Counted from the stretch's first letter, positions 1-12,052 are shown. The stretch: DNA of 64,000 nt from Perca fluviatilis (GCF_010015445.1 NC_053120.1:607590-671589), one strand, 5' to 3'. The notes: generated from the letters alone by a model not told the origin. Made by a program: numbers and translations.

Positions 1-148
1 GTATGTGTGTGTGTGTGTGTGTGTGGTTGTGTGTGTTGTGTGTCAGTGTGTGTGTGTGTGTGTGTGCTCAGTGTGTGTGTGTGTGTGTGTGTGTGTGGTT
101 GTATGTGTGTGTGGTTGTATGTGTGTGTGGTTGTATGCCAGTGTGTGT

Positions 149-203
<55 letters not shown>

Positions 204-212
204 TGTGTATGT
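1..212. repeat. (TG)n microsatellite, interrupted
   Basis: Nearly pure GT dinucleotide with short interruptions such as GTGGTTGTATG and TGTCAG. The Cys/Val open frames here are repeat translations. Confidence 0.95.
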
Positions 213-755
213 GCTCCTCTCATTTTAACGTAATGTAATTTTTCGGCCTTCCATCCAGATTAATACTGGGCCATACACACGGTAGAATTCGGGCGCCTCT
301 GATCTAAAACAGAGCTTTACTTCGCTGTCAGGTTCATCACAGCCGCGCGAACGAGCCCGCCGGAAGCAGTGCTTTCTGGGTAATGAAATAAAAAGACGTC
401 TGGGGGAGATAAGAGCCCTGCACTCCTTCCTTTTTATTAAAAAAAAAACAAACAAAAAAAATCACTTGTTCCTCTGTGGCCTGGACGCTGACCAGTGCAG
501 GCTGCCGGCCGATAGCGAGACTTACAAATAAATAAATAAAATGACCCTGGAGCAGGTGAATTAATCTCTGTGGACTCGCAGCGGGGAAGTTTTTTGGGAG
601 AAAATTGCACCGAGTTGTAAACATATTTGTCATCTTAATCTGGGCGAGAGGCTGCAGACAGGTAATAGGGAGGAAGGGAAGCTGAACTTTCAGAGTCTAA
701 CTTCCCTCACAGGAGCCGATTATTGTTTTAATACGACATAATCATGAAGTTAGTG
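213..755. other. No gene recognised
   Basis: Mixed-composition sequence with an A-rich stretch near 438-462 and a short (AAAT)n near 527-540. No PDZ-like or other conserved coding pattern was found on either strand. It would be intronic if the PDZ gene continues past the window start. Confidence 0.5.
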
Positions 756-760
756 AAATA

Positions 761-860
761 TTAGTCTTGCGTGGCCAGACCTTCCTCCTCCACAGAGCTG
801 CGGAGGAAGGTCTGAGCTAGTCCACACAGCATTTCCCTGGATGGGAGAGAAACATGCTCT
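761..860. repeat. Foldback dispersed repeat fragment
   Basis: A perfect 13-bp inverted repeat, CAGACCTTCCTCC at 776-788 and its complement at 802-814, sits in sequence resembling a very common teleost interspersed element (..GTGGCCAGACCTTCC..GCATTTCCC..). The family assignment is from memory and was not searched. Confidence 0.5.
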
Positions 861-903
861 GGTTTGTTGGTATTTCTTTAAAATCAGTGTAAAGTGTGTA
901 TGT

Positions 904-983
904 GTGTGGAAGCACCAGAGACCCAAAATAACACCCCAAATCACCAGAAAAAGTGATTTTTTTTTTCATGATATGGGCACTTT
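904..983. repeat. Dispersed repeat, copy 1 of 2 in window
   Basis: The motif GTGGAAGCACCAGAGAC, followed by CAAAATAACACCCCAAAT, recurs almost unchanged at 62964-63040. Both copies continue into a T-rich run and a TCATrAyATGGGmAC-like stretch. Two copies 62 kb apart show that it is an interspersed family. Confidence 0.75.
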
Positions 984-1185
984 AAATGTCGAAGAAAAGT
1001 GACAAAATGTCAGCCGAAGGGACAAAGATATTGGGGCAAAAAACGATAAAAATGATGAAAAGAAAATGTTGAAAAAGAAAGCATCAAAACATTGAGATTG
1101 GGACATCAAAAGAGCACTAACTACTACTACTCTTTGATGACTTCTTTGGAGGCATTTTTAGGCCTTTATTGACAGGACAGCTGAA

Positions 1186-1345
1186 TACATGAAAGAGAGA
1201 GAGGAAAGGAGGAGAGAGAGAGAGGGAGGGAGGAGGAGAGACATGAGGAGGGAGGGAAGGAGAGAGAGAGAGAGAGAGAAAGAGAGGGAGATAGAGAGAA
1301 AGAGAGGGAGGGAGGGAGAGGAGAGGGAGAGAGGAGAGACATGAG

Positions 1346-1383
<38 letters not shown>

Positions 1384-1461
1384 GGAGGGAGGAGAGAGGA
1401 GGGAGAGGAAAGAGAGGAGAGAGGAGAGAGAGGAGAGAGAGAGAGAGGAGAGAGAGGAGAG

Positions 1462-1493
<32 letters not shown>

Positions 1494-1689
1494 GGAGGAG
1501 GAGAGGAGAGGAGAGAGGAGGAGAGACAGAGGGAGGTAGAGGAGCAGAGAGAGAGAGAGAAAGGAGAAGAGAGAGAAGAGAGGAGAGGTAAGGCACAGGG
1601 AATGGCGGGAGACCATCACCAGGGAGAGCGATGGCCAGGAAAGAAGAGAAAGAGAGAGAAGAGAAAAAGGAGGGGTGCATGTAGGACAC

Positions 1690-1736
<47 letters not shown>

Positions 1737-1777
1737 GAAAGAAAAAAAAAAAAAGAAAAAAAAAAAAAAAAAAAAAA

Positions 1778-1835
<58 letters not shown>

Positions 1836-1858
1836 GAGAGAGACAGAGAGAGATTAAA
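1186..1858. repeat. Polypurine (GA)n / (GGA)n tract
   Basis: About 670 bp, almost all purine on the plus strand (AGAGAG and GGAGGA mixtures), with an A-rich core at 1737-1777 and a short mixed interruption around 1595-1690. It could form triplex DNA. The Arg/Glu and Ser/Leu frames are repeat artefacts. Confidence 0.95.
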
Positions 1859-1925
1859 CAATTAAAAAACTAATCAGCCTGATTTTGGTGTCAACACACA
1901 CACAGAAAGACACAAACACACACTT

Positions 1926-2985
1926 TTTCCTCCACTACATTAATCTGTTACAGCTTTAGTTACTCCGCTACATTCATCTGTTACAGCTTTAGTTACTAGT
2001 TACTTTAGTTACTCCGCTACATTCATCTGTTCCAGCTTTAGTTACTAGTTACTTTAGTTACTCCTCTACATTCATCTGTTCCAGCTTTAGTTACTAGTTA
2101 CTTTAGTTACTCCACTACATTCATCTGTTCCAGCTTTAGTTACTAGTTACTTTAGTTACTCTGCTACATTCATCTGTTCCAGCTTTAGTTACTAGTTACT
2201 TTAGTTACTCCGCTACATTCATCGTTACAACTTTAGTTACTAGTTACTTTAGTTACTCCACTACATTCATCTGTTACAGCTTTAGTTACTAGTTACTTTA
2301 GTTACTCCGCTACATTCATCTGTTACAGCTTTAGTTACTAGTTACTTTAGTTACTCCACTACATTCATCTGTTACAGCTTTAGTTACTAGTTACTTTAGT
2401 TACTCCGCTACATTCATCTGTTACAGCTTTAGTTACTAGTTACTTTAGTTACTCCACTACATTCATCTGTTCCAGCTTTAGTTACTAGTTTCTTTAGTTA
2501 CTCCGCTACATTCATCTATTACAACTTTAGTTACTAGTTACTTTAGTTACTCCGCTACAATCATCTGTTACAGCTTTAGTTACTAGTTACTTTAGTTACT
2601 CCACTACATTAATCTGTTACAGTTTTAGTTACTAGTTACTTTAGTTACTCCTCTACATTCATCTGTTACAGCTTTAGTTACTAGTTACTTTAGTTACTAG
2701 TTACTTTAGTTACTCCGCTACATTCATCTGTTCCAGCTTTAGTTACTAGTTACTTTAGTTACTCCTCTACATTCATCTGTTCCAGCTTTAGTTACTAGTT
2801 ACTTTAGTTACTCCCGCTACATTCATCTGTTCCAGCTTTAGTTACTAGTTACTTTAGTTACTCCGCTACATTCATCTGTTACAGCTTTAGTTACTAGTTA
2901 CTTTAGTTACTCCGCTACATTCATCTGTTACAGCTTTAGTTACTAGTTACTTTAGTTACTAGTTACTTTAGTTACTCCACTAGGT
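1926..2985. repeat. 49-bp minisatellite
   Basis: About 21 copies of a 49-bp unit containing CTACATTCATCTGTTACAG followed by a doubled TTTAGTTACTAGTTAC. The spacing of CTACA between adjacent units (2066 and 2115) is 49 bp. Some units carry an extra TAGTTACTT insertion (near 2697 and 2951). The array ends about 30 bp from the donor side of the PDZ3 exon at 3016. Confidence 0.95.
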
Positions 2986-3015
2986 AAACATTAAGGGTTA
3001 AATATGAACTCTTAC

Positions 3016-3104
3016 AGCGAGCAGGCGGTCGTGGACCCTGATGTTTCCGCTCTGGTCTGCAGCGCTGCCGGGAACCACGTGTTTCACAAACACACCGACT
3101 GCAT
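3016..3104 (-). CDS. patj: PATJ-like exon: PDZ3, middle part
   Basis: Internal exon (89 nt) of a multi-PDZ scaffold. It has acceptor CGGTTCAG before 3104 and donor GTAAGA at 3015-3010. It reads DAVGVFVKHVVPGSAADQ and then a segment ending HDRLLA, which is the beta3-alphaA-beta4 portion of a PDZ fold (pattern GVFVK..PGSAA..G.I...D.LLAV). Its first two bases complete the Asp codon begun in the exon at 4806-4908, so the two exons join in phase. PATJ/MPDZ proteins are apical-junction scaffolds that hold the Crumbs-PALS1 complex and other tails in epithelia. The sequence resembles PATJ PDZ3 more than the MPDZ counterpart, by memory of the families. The rest of PDZ3 should lie beyond the window start. 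Confidence 0.75.
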
Positions 3105-3113
3105 CTGAACCGA

Positions 3114-3945
<832 letters not shown>

Positions 3946-4307
3946 TAAAATTTTGTGTTTTCAAAAGTTTTCTATACCACATTTGTGTAAAGAAAAAGTT
4001 GGATAAATTGGAAATGGGCTTGAATGGGCTTCTTGGCCAGACTGACTTGCAGAGTAAATCTCAAATTTGCCGGAAGTTTGTCAGGGTTTTTCCCAGGCTA
4101 ACATTTTTATAGCATTTTTGGAAATGATACAAGAACATTGAAAAAAAAATGGACAAAATAGATATAAAAAAATAGATATTAAAAAGCGCAAAAAAAAAAA
4201 GACAAAAAGTTGGAAAAAAGTGAGAAAAACTTCGGAAAAAGTGTCGACCAATTTCAGTTTTAAATTTGGACCGAGAAGACAAGACGAGGGGTTAACTTTG
4301 ACAGGTA
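3946..4307. other. No gene recognised
   Basis: AT-rich sequence with A-runs at 4139-4200. Apparently ordinary intron; no coding or repeat signal was recognised. Confidence 0.5.
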
Positions 4308-4788
4308 GTCGTGTGTAGGGTGACCAGATGAGAATGGGTCAAATTCGGGACGAAAATAATTATTTTTATTCAGGAATTCAACTGACTGTCATGTCTGCTC
4401 TTTAACAGCAGCAACATCCAATCCAATCACTGCTTCTCGTGGCTGCCCGGTACTCAAATTATTTTGGTGCGGTGTTTTGAAATTCATGTTATTATTTTTA
4501 TTCAGAAACTCAACTTGTCTTGTAAACCCGAAAATACAAATAAAAAATCATTAAAATCATGAACTCAAGTGGTGACGGGAGCTGCAGCTGCAGGACGACT
4601 CAGTTAAAAACCACCATGGACAGTTTTTTAATGTTCAATCGGACTATAACTACACTCCAGAGTCTTGCTCTTGAGACTTTTCTCTAATTTTCGGGACAAT
4701 TAGGCCAGGATTCGGGATTCGGGACAACTGCTTGGATTTCGGGACTGTCCCGAATTTTTTCGGGACATCTGGTCGCCCTAGTCGTGTG
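4308..4788. mobile_element. hAT-type non-autonomous element (MITE)
   Basis: The element at 4316-4780 (465 bp) has terminal inverted repeats TAGGGTGACCAGATG and CATCTGGTCGCCCTA (one mismatch). It is flanked by a perfect 8-bp direct repeat GTCGTGTG at 4308-4315 and 4781-4788. An 8-bp target duplication is the hallmark of hAT transposases. The interior carries repeated CGGGAC/GTCCCG words and no transposase. The intact TIRs and duplication suggest a recent insertion. Its outer edge is 17 bp from the exon ending at 4806. Confidence 0.88.
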
Positions 4789-4805
4789 TGAATGAGCTGC
4801 TCTAC

Positions 4806-4908
4806 CGGAGCTGGTCAGAGGGTTGTAGCCGATGATGGAGATGCCGAGACTCTGGCCGTCGTTCCTGCTGAGAGGGACCTCGTGAACTTCGTACCCCTCC
4901 AGGTTGGG
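4806..4908 (-). CDS. patj: PATJ-like exon: PDZ3, N-terminal part
   Basis: 103-nt exon with acceptor TTTCAG before 4908 and donor GTAGAG after 4806. It encodes 34 residues containing GQSLGISIIGYNPLTSS, where SLGI is the carboxylate-binding loop (GLGF equivalent) of a class of PATJ PDZ3-like domains. It starts in phase 0, matching the end of the exon at 6176, and ends with one base of the Asp codon completed by the exon at 3104. The DGQSLGI pattern fits PATJ PDZ3 better than MPDZ PDZ3. The upstream (TG)n runs directly into the TTTCAG acceptor. Confidence 0.78.
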
Positions 4909-4911
4909 CTG

Positions 4912-5028
<117 letters not shown>

Positions 5029-5154
5029 ATGTGCATTGTTCAAAAAGAAACTGATTTTATAGAGTTTTATTTTGCAGATTTTTTCCTGTATTTTGAAAAA
5101 TAATACAAATAATAATATAGAAACAAGCTGCAAATGTACCATTAATGGGCGTCC

Positions 5155-5250
5155 ACTAGGGGTGGGGGGAAAAGATCGATACTGCATAGTATCGCGATAT
5201 TTTTCGTGGCAATACTGTATCGATACACAGACGCCAAGTATGGATCTTTT
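5155..5250. repeat. Dispersed palindromic repeat fragment
   Basis: GGGGTGGGGGGAAAAGATCG is followed by imperfect palindromes around TATCGCGATA and GTATCGATAC. This resembles the common teleost element starting AGGGGTGGGGGAAAAAATCGAT. No clear termini or target duplication were found. Confidence 0.4.
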
Positions 5251-5402
5251 ATGATATATGTGTTGATCAGTCTGTCTGCTTGACAATCCCCATTTTGCAG
5301 CAATACAATTGAAGGGAGATGAACAAACAGATACATGTATCTTTTTAGATAAAACAAATGTTGACAAAATTGTCCTTTGGGGACATCATTTGAAATTGGG
5401 AA

Positions 5403-6139
5403 AAATTGCTGGCTCTATACACGCTAAAAGTCCTGATTATTTACATGGAGTCTGGTGGAGATATGCTGGCTCTATACACGCTAAAAGTCCTGATTATTTA
5501 CATGGAGTCCGGTGGAGATATGCTGGCTCTATACACGCTAAATGTCCTGATTATTTACATGGAGTCTGGTGGAGATATGCTGGCTCTATACACACTAAAA
5601 GTCCTGATTATTTACATGGAGTCTGGTGGAGATATGCTGGCTCTATACACGCTAAAAGTCCTGATTATTTACATGGAGTCTGGTGGAGATATGCTGGCTC
5701 TATACACGCTAAAAGTCCTGATTATTTACATGGAGTCTGGTGGAGATATGCTGGCTCTATACACGCTAAAGTCCTGATTATTTACATGGAGTCTGGTGGA
5801 GATATGCTGGCTCTATACACGCGCTAAAAGTCCTGATTATTTACATGGAGTCTGGTGGAGATATGCTGGCTCTATACACTAAAAGTCCTGATTATTTACA
5901 TGGAGTCTGGTGGAGATATGCTGGCTCTATACACGCTAAAGTCCTGATTATTTACATGGAGTCTGGTGGAGATATGCTGGCTCTATACACGCTAAAAGTC
6001 CTGATTATTTACATGGAGTCTGGTGGAGATATGCTGGCTCTATACACGCTAAAAGTCCTGATTATTTACATGGAGTCTGGTGGAGATATGCTGGCTCTAT
6101 ACACGCTAAAAGTCCTGATTATTTACATGGAGTCTGGTG
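5403..6139. repeat. 57-bp minisatellite
   Basis: About 13 copies of a 57-bp unit (core CTGATTATTTACATGGAGTC, then TGGTGGAGATATG and CTGGCTCTATACACGCTAAA). Because 57 is a multiple of three, long open frames repeat a 19-residue block, but a few units lack 1-3 bases and shift frame. It is a minisatellite, not a gene. It ends about 35 bp from the donor side of the PDZ2 exon. Confidence 0.93.
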
Positions 6140-6175
6140 GTACTGGTGATGGTGGTGATTGTTGTGACTGCTCAC

Positions 6176-6421
6176 CGTCTTGCTGTGGCGGCGTTGCGGC
6201 AGGTTTGGAGGCCCGGGGGGTAAGGAGGAGACGGGGGCGGAGTCAGGAGGTGGCGGCGGAGGCGGGCCTGCTGACCTCTGACCCCGGGGATCCCTGGCGA
6301 TCAGCAGCGTCACGTAACTGCCACAGCCCTGCAGCACTTTGACCACCTGGTCGCTGGAGAGGCCAGTGGTGGGCGTCGCCCCGATGCGAAGGATGTGGTC
6401 ACCTGTGCGGAGACGCCCGTC
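6176..6421 (-). CDS. patj: PATJ-like exon: PDZ2 C-terminal half and linker
   Basis: 246-nt exon (82 codons) with acceptor CTCCAATCAG before 6421 and donor GTGAGC after 6176. It begins DGRLRTGDHILRIG, continues through a GLSSDQVVKVLQGCGSYV helix and strand, and ends LLIARDPRG, the last strand of PDZ2. A Pro-rich linker follows (six prolines in a row, then PPGPPNLPQRR). Both ends are phase 0, matching the exons at 7381 and 4908. The LLIARDP ending is close to PATJ PDZ2 as I remember it. It belongs to the same minus-strand gene as the neighbouring PDZ exons. Confidence 0.82.
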
Positions 6422-6451
6422 CTGATTGGAGGAGAGCGAAGCATGAGAGCC

Positions 6452-6676
6452 AACACACACACACACACACACACAGTGTTGCATTTCCCCCCCCAGCCCC
6501 AACTCATTTCCTGGTTCTCCTTCTCCATAAACATGAAATCAAGGAGAGGGTTAACTTCTCCTGCTCCAGATCTCCCACCGTGGTCAGAAAGAACATGGGA
6601 GACACACACACACACAGTCACACAAAAACACACACACACAGACACACACACAGACACAGAGAACCACAGACAGACA

Positions 6677-6711
<35 letters not shown>

Positions 6712-7093
6712 AAACACACACACAGACACACACACACAGACAGACACAGATAAACACACAGACAAACACAGAGAAACACACACAGACACACACAGATAAA
6801 CACACACAGACAGACAGACACACACAGACAGACAGACAGACACACACAGAGAAACACACAGACAGACAGACACACACAGACAGACAGACACACACACAGA
6901 CAGACAGAAACACACACACACAGAGAAACACGCAGACACACACACACACACACACAGACAGACAGACAGACAGACACATACGCAGACACACACACACACA
7001 GAGAAACACAGACACACACAGAGACACACACACACACACACACACACCCACACAGGGACACACACACACAGACAGACAGACACAGAGAAACAC

Positions 7094-7165
<72 letters not shown>

Positions 7166-7175
7166 ACACACACCA

Positions 7176-7215
<40 letters not shown>
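6452..7215. repeat. (CA)n and (CAGA)n tracts
   Basis: A short (CA)n at 6453-6474 lies about 30 nt upstream of the PDZ2 acceptor on the gene strand. From 6602 to 7215 there is a compound CA/GACA microsatellite. About 125 bp of mixed sequence separates them, with nothing recognised. Confidence 0.95.
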
Positions 7216-7216
<1 letters not shown>

Positions 7217-7287
7217 AGTCCCTGTTGACTTCCTTCATGTGTTCACTGTGTTGATGGACTGAGGATGGGAGGAGGAGTCAGGACCAT

Positions 7288-7352
7288 CTCAACCAGGGGG
7301 TTCAGGATTCAGCCCAACCCCAAAAATTTCCGGATTCGGTGCGTCCCTACTT
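7288..7352. mobile_element. hAT-like MITE end fragment
   Basis: CGGATTCGGTGCGTCCCTA at the right edge, reversed, is TAGGGACGCACCGAATCCG. This resembles the terminus of the widespread teleost hAT family that starts TAGGGATGCACCGA. The other terminus and the target duplication were not found. Confidence 0.4.
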
Positions 7353-7380
7353 ACGATATAACACCGTTGGCCGAACGTAC

Positions 7381-7502
7381 CTTGTCAGCCACGCTGTTTG
7401 GGAGGAGCGTCCGGACCACCACGCCAGTCGCCCTCCCTCCCACGATGCCGAAACCCAAACCAGATCCATCGTTGACCAGCTCTCGATTTCCACGCCCCCA
7501 TG
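7381..7502 (-). CDS. patj: PATJ-like exon: PDZ2 N-terminal half, frame break
   Basis: The exon encodes [15 protein letters not shown], then [17 protein letters not shown], then donor GTACGT. This is the GLGF carboxylate-binding loop and beta2-beta3 of PDZ2. It ends in phase 0, as required by the exon starting at 6421. Just upstream, the expected EIELVND reading is interrupted: the genomic string GAAATCGAGAGCTGGTC (around 7478-7490, minus) has an extra AG-type dinucleotide, so HGGVEIE is in a different frame from LVNDG. The 5' boundary is uncertain. A possible weak acceptor at 7533/7532 would be in phase with the preceding exon. The break is either a sequence error or a true lesion. Confidence 0.72.
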
Positions 7503-7659
7503 TGATTGTGATTTATTAACTGATGTGATTGACTCGATTCGATGATTCGGTTAGAGAAAAGGGACTCAGGAAGAGGTCAGCTACACGGTAACAGAAACAC
7601 AAGTTGGTCTGTATTTCCCCCAAGAATCAACTGTAGGGGAACTTTGAGTTCACCTGCAC

Positions 7660-10150
7660 ATGCATCTGCAAGCCCCCTTCATGTCACCTTTTCGCCTCCT
7701 TTTTTGTCACCTTTTCGCCTCCTTTTTTGTCACCTTTTTTGTCGCCTTTTCGTCAACATAGGTAGGTAGGTTGTTGCCTTTTTCGTCGCCTTTTCGCTAC
7801 CTTTTGGTCACTTTTAGTAGGCTAAGCAGTAGCCCAAACCATTGACCTTTATCTAAACATATCAAGGTAGCCAGCATGCTGCCTTTGATTTACTATGGTT
7901 ATGGTTATATGCGTGCTAAGCTAACCATCAGCGCTGTCTACTGTTTCCAGCCTATCAAGAACATGTGGGCTATACAATTAACACACACACAGGTTAATAG
8001 CAATGGGTTATGGATTATCCCTCAATAAAACAACACAAAAACCCTTGTATTTTAAAAACTAAATGTTGGCCAGTATGTAGTAGCCTATATGCTGATTACT
8101 GCGTGCGTGTCATTGACGAATATAGGGAGGACATTCAACTGAAGTTGCATTAAATCAGGTTGTTTTAACCAAGATTATGCTGCAAGATGGGTTTTTTTCA
8201 ACTACATTTAAGTTCCCTGATATAGACTAACAGTATTATAACAAGCAATATTAAAAATATTCAGTTTATTCCCGAAATATAAGGCACGTTAATTCAGCCT
8301 TTTCGCCCCTTCACTTTTCGTAACCCGTTTTTGGTCACTTTTCGGTAGCCTTTTTAAGCTACGTTTTGGTCACTACCGTCGCTTCTGTGCAGCCTTTTTA
8401 CCCCTTTTTCGTCACCTTTGTGGTGTTGCATTTTTGCCACCTTTTGTCGTGTTTTCGTCACTTTTTCGTCGCTTCTGTCGTCACCTTTTCGCCTCCTTTT
8501 TTGTCACCTTTTTTGTCGCCTTTTTGTCAACATAGGTAGGTAGGTTGTTTGCCTTTTTGTCGCCTTTTCGCCCCCTTTTTCGTCACCTTTGTGGTGTCGA
8601 CCTTTTTCGCCACCTGTACTTGCGTATTGTGAGTCACTTTTCCGTTGCTAATTCGTAACACTTATGGCCTTTCACTTTTTGCGGTCACTTTTAGTCACCT
8701 TTTGGTCACTTTTTTAATTAAGCCTTTTATTAATACGTTTTAGTCTTTTCTGCCACCTTTTATCGGACTTTTCAGTAAATTATTTGCCGTTTTCATTCTT
8801 TTCGCCACACATCTTTTGGTCACTTTTTCGTCAATTCTCAGCCAAATCGCCTTTTACTTACCTTTTGGTCACCTTTTTGGTCACTTTTAGTTGCTTTTTG
8901 TAAATTAAGCCTTTTAAGCCCCTTTATGCTTTTGGTCACTTACCGTTGCTTTTATTAAATTAAGCCTTTTCGCCCCTTTATGCGCCCGCCTTTTGGTCGC
9001 ACCCCGTTGCCTTTGTCGCCCGCCCTTTTTGGTCACTTTTCGTCCGGCTTCGCAGCCATTAAGCCTTTTATCCCCTTTTGTCACCTTTTAGCCTTTTAGA
9101 TCAACGCCAGGTGGGTGGGTTGTTGCCTTTATAAATTAAGCCTTTTAAAATTTCGTTTTGGTCGCTTTCTCTGCATTTCACGTTTTGGTCCGCTTTTCGT
9201 TGCCTTTGTCGTCGCCTTTTCCATGAATTTTAGATCACCTTTGTGGGTTAATGGCCTTTTCTCACCTTTTGTGGGTGTTGTGGTCACTTTTTAGTTTGCC
9301 TTTATTCGTGCATGCTTTTCGTCGCGCGGTCACTTTTTAAAATTAAGCCCAGCACCCGGCTTTCGTTTTGGTCACTTTTAGTTGCCTTTTATTAGGTATT
9401 GTACCGTACTTTTTAGATCACCTTTGTGGTTAATGCCCTTTTTACCGTAGCACAGCCAGGTGTTTTGGTCCTTTTTAGGTCAATTCTGTGCGATACCTTT
9501 TTAAGCCCCCTTACCCCGTCACCTTTTTGGTCACTTTTTACGTTGCTTTATTAGTGCGCATTTTGCCACCCGTCCTTTTGGTCACTTTTTTCGTTAAGCC
9601 TTTTCGCCTTTTGGTCCTTTTAAAATTAAACTTCTAATAGGTCCTTGCGCTCCTTTTTTTGTCACCTTTTTTTGTGCGGCCTTTTGATCGACATGGGTGG
9701 GTGGGTTGTTGCCTTTTTTGATTAAGCCTTTCCGCTTCTGCAGTTTGGTCACTTTTCGTCCAGTTCTGTAAATTAAACCTTTTGGCCCCTTTTGCGTCAC
9801 CTTTTTGGTCCCTTTTTGTCACGTTTGGTCGCTTTTTTAGGTGGCCTTTTATTTCTGGTTTTGGTCCATACCGTCGACTTCTGTCTTCGCCTTTTATTGC
9901 CACCCCGTCACCTTTGTGGTCGTACCGCCCTTTGGTCACTTTTCGTCACCTTTCGTTGCCTTTGTCGATTAAGCCTTTTTGCATTGCTTGCGGTCGCTTT
10001 TGCGTCACCTTTGGTCACTTTTTGGAATTAAGCCAGCTTTAAATTTCACGTTTGGTCCTTTACCACCGATCCAGTTCATAACCGTCGTATTACCATTGCT
10101 TACCGTCGATCACTGCTTTTGGTCCCTTTTTACCGTCAATTCTGCAATGA
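7660..10150. repeat. Degenerate CCTTTTCGTCACC-type tandem array
   Basis: About 2.5 kb dominated by variants of TTTTGGTCACTTTTCGTCGC and GCCTTTTCGCC in a loose tandem array of about 20-25 bp spacing, with less repetitive islands (7840-8290). Its regularity drops rightwards, with many one-base indels. Frames full of Phe/Leu/Ser on plus and Lys/Gly on minus are repeat artefacts. Confidence 0.8.
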
Positions 10151-11330
10151 TTAACACCATACCGTCCGTGCCCCATTCATCCCTTCCACTATGTCCACCA
10201 TTCCTTCCATTCCTTCCATTCCATCCCTTCCTTTTATCCACCTTCCTTCCACCATTCCATTCCTCCATCCCTTCCTTTCATTCCACTATTCCAGTCCTTT
10301 TATGTCCATATTTTACGTCCACTGTGGTCCTTCGTGTTGTAGTCCACCATTCCTATGTCCTGCCAAGTCCCGTGTCCTTCCATTTCGTCCATTCTTCTGT
10401 CCTTCCTTTATGGTCTTCCTTCTTTTTCTTCGTGTTCAGTCCATCCATTCTTCATCCATACCTTCCACCCAGTCCACTTTTCCATTCTGTCCTTCTTCCT
10501 TCCACCTTTAGTCCTTCCATGCCTGGTCCTTCCTTCCTGTGTCCTTCTCCTTTTTCCTTCGTGGGGTCCTTTGTCCATTTGGTCCTTTTGGTCCATATTC
10601 TTGTGTCCACCTTTGTGTGTGTGTTCCTTGGTCCTGTCCTGTGTGTGGTCGGGATTTTCCGTTCTGGTCCTTCCTGTGTGTGTCCGTTTGGGTCCTTCCG
10701 TTCAGTTGTCCAGTTCTCGGTGTGTGGTCCACTGTGCTGTCTGTCTTCCTGGGTGTCTGTGTCTGTCCATGTGTGGGGCTGTCTGTGTGTTCTCGGTCTG
10801 TGTCCATGTGGGCTCTGTCTGTGTCTGTCTTCTGTGTCTGTCTGTGTTCCTGGGTTATCTGTGTGTTGTCCATTTCCTGCTGTGGGTCCTGTCTGTCTTC
10901 TGTTTCTGGTCCATGTGTTTCCTGTGTTGGTCTTCCTGGTTCCTGTTGTGTGGTCCTTCCATGTCCTTGGTCCTGGTCTGTCCGTCCACCTCCATGTCCT
11001 CATTTCCTTTTGTGTGTTCGGTCCATGTTCTTCCTTGTGTGTGCTGGGGCGTGTGAATCATGATTCTAGGGCTCCGGCTGTCCTGGCATGTCCTTCTTTC
11101 CTGTCCCGCTCCATGTCCAGTGGGTTGTCTTTTCCTTCCTTGGGCCATTTCTTCGGTCCTTGGTCCTTGTGCCCTTGTGCCTCATTCGTTGGCTTCTTTG
11201 TGCTCTTCTCCTTCCTCCTTTTGTCTCTTCTTCCTCTCTTTTCCTCCTTCTCTCCTCTCCTCCTCTCCTCCTTCCTCTGGATCCGTGTCTGCGTTTCTCC
11301 ATCTCCGTAGACTTCACGTATTGTCGGGAC
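10150..11330. repeat. Low-complexity T/C- and TG-rich tract
   Basis: The repeat changes gradually from TCCTTCCATTCC motifs to GGTCCTTCCTGTGTGTGTCC motifs and then to TCTCCTCC. A 443-codon frame (9979-11310) is only open because the tract lacks A-rich stop triplets; it has no recognisable domain. Confidence 0.75.
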
Positions 11331-11480
11331 AGCGCTAAGTCCGCACTAACTTGATTTCCTAATATTGCACTAAAAGATTTATCAATCCTTTCAATGTCAA
11401 TGACTCCTTGTCCATGGATGATCATATCCCTCAAGTCATGCACTTCTGAGTGGATATGCATCAGGGCCTGTTCAGGGTGA
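11331..11480. other. Short mixed-sequence island
   Basis: About 150 bp of non-repetitive sequence; nothing recognised. Confidence 0.4.
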
Positions 11481-11994
11481 GCAGCGGTTATCTGTCATCT
11501 GTCCGTGATGTGTGTCTGTGTGTTATGTATTGATATATGTGTGTGTTGTTGTTGTTGTGTGTGTTTTATTTAATATTGATAGATGTTTATGATTGATGAT
11601 GATGGTATTTTGTATTGTTGTGTGTATTTTGTGTTGTTGTGTTGCGTTGTGTTTTTGTTTTTGTATGTTGTTGTGTTTCTGTCTGTCTGTTTGTGTGTCT
11701 GTGTGTGTGTGTTTCTGTGTCTGTGTTTTTGTGTATGTCTGTGTGTGTTTTTGTTGTGTGTGTGTCTGTGTGTGTGACTGTTGTGGTGTGTGTTATTTCT
11801 GTGTGTGTGTGTGTCTGTGTGTTTTTGTGTCTGTGTGTGTGTGTCTGTCTGTATGTGTGTGTGTGTGCGCGTCTGTATGTCTGTGTGTGTGTCTGTGTCT
11901 GTGCGTCTGTGTGCATGCATGTGTGCGTGCGTGTGTGTGTATGTCTGTATGTGCGTGTGAGTCTGTGTGTGTGTGGGCGTGTGTGTGTGTCTGT

Positions 11995-12035
<41 letters not shown>

Positions 12036-12052
12036 TGTGTGTGTGTGTAATT
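11481..12052. repeat. TG-rich microsatellite
   Basis: Interrupted (TG)n with TCTGTG and TTGTTG variants, becoming purest at 12000-12048. Confidence 0.95.

Noticed and set aside
225..633. Minus-strand frames of 76 and 98 codons
   Set aside because: No PDZ or other recognisable domain, and no fit to the next PDZ3 exon expected downstream of 3016.
5309..6342. Long open frames with a 19-residue repeat (GSIHAKSPDYLHGVWWRYA)
   Set aside because: They come from a 57-bp minisatellite whose length is a multiple of three. Frames break where units lose 1-3 bases, and there is no non-repeat coding sequence.
9979..11310. 443-codon open frame
   Set aside because: Lies in T/C-rich low-complexity repeat with few stop triplets; no domain or codon structure.
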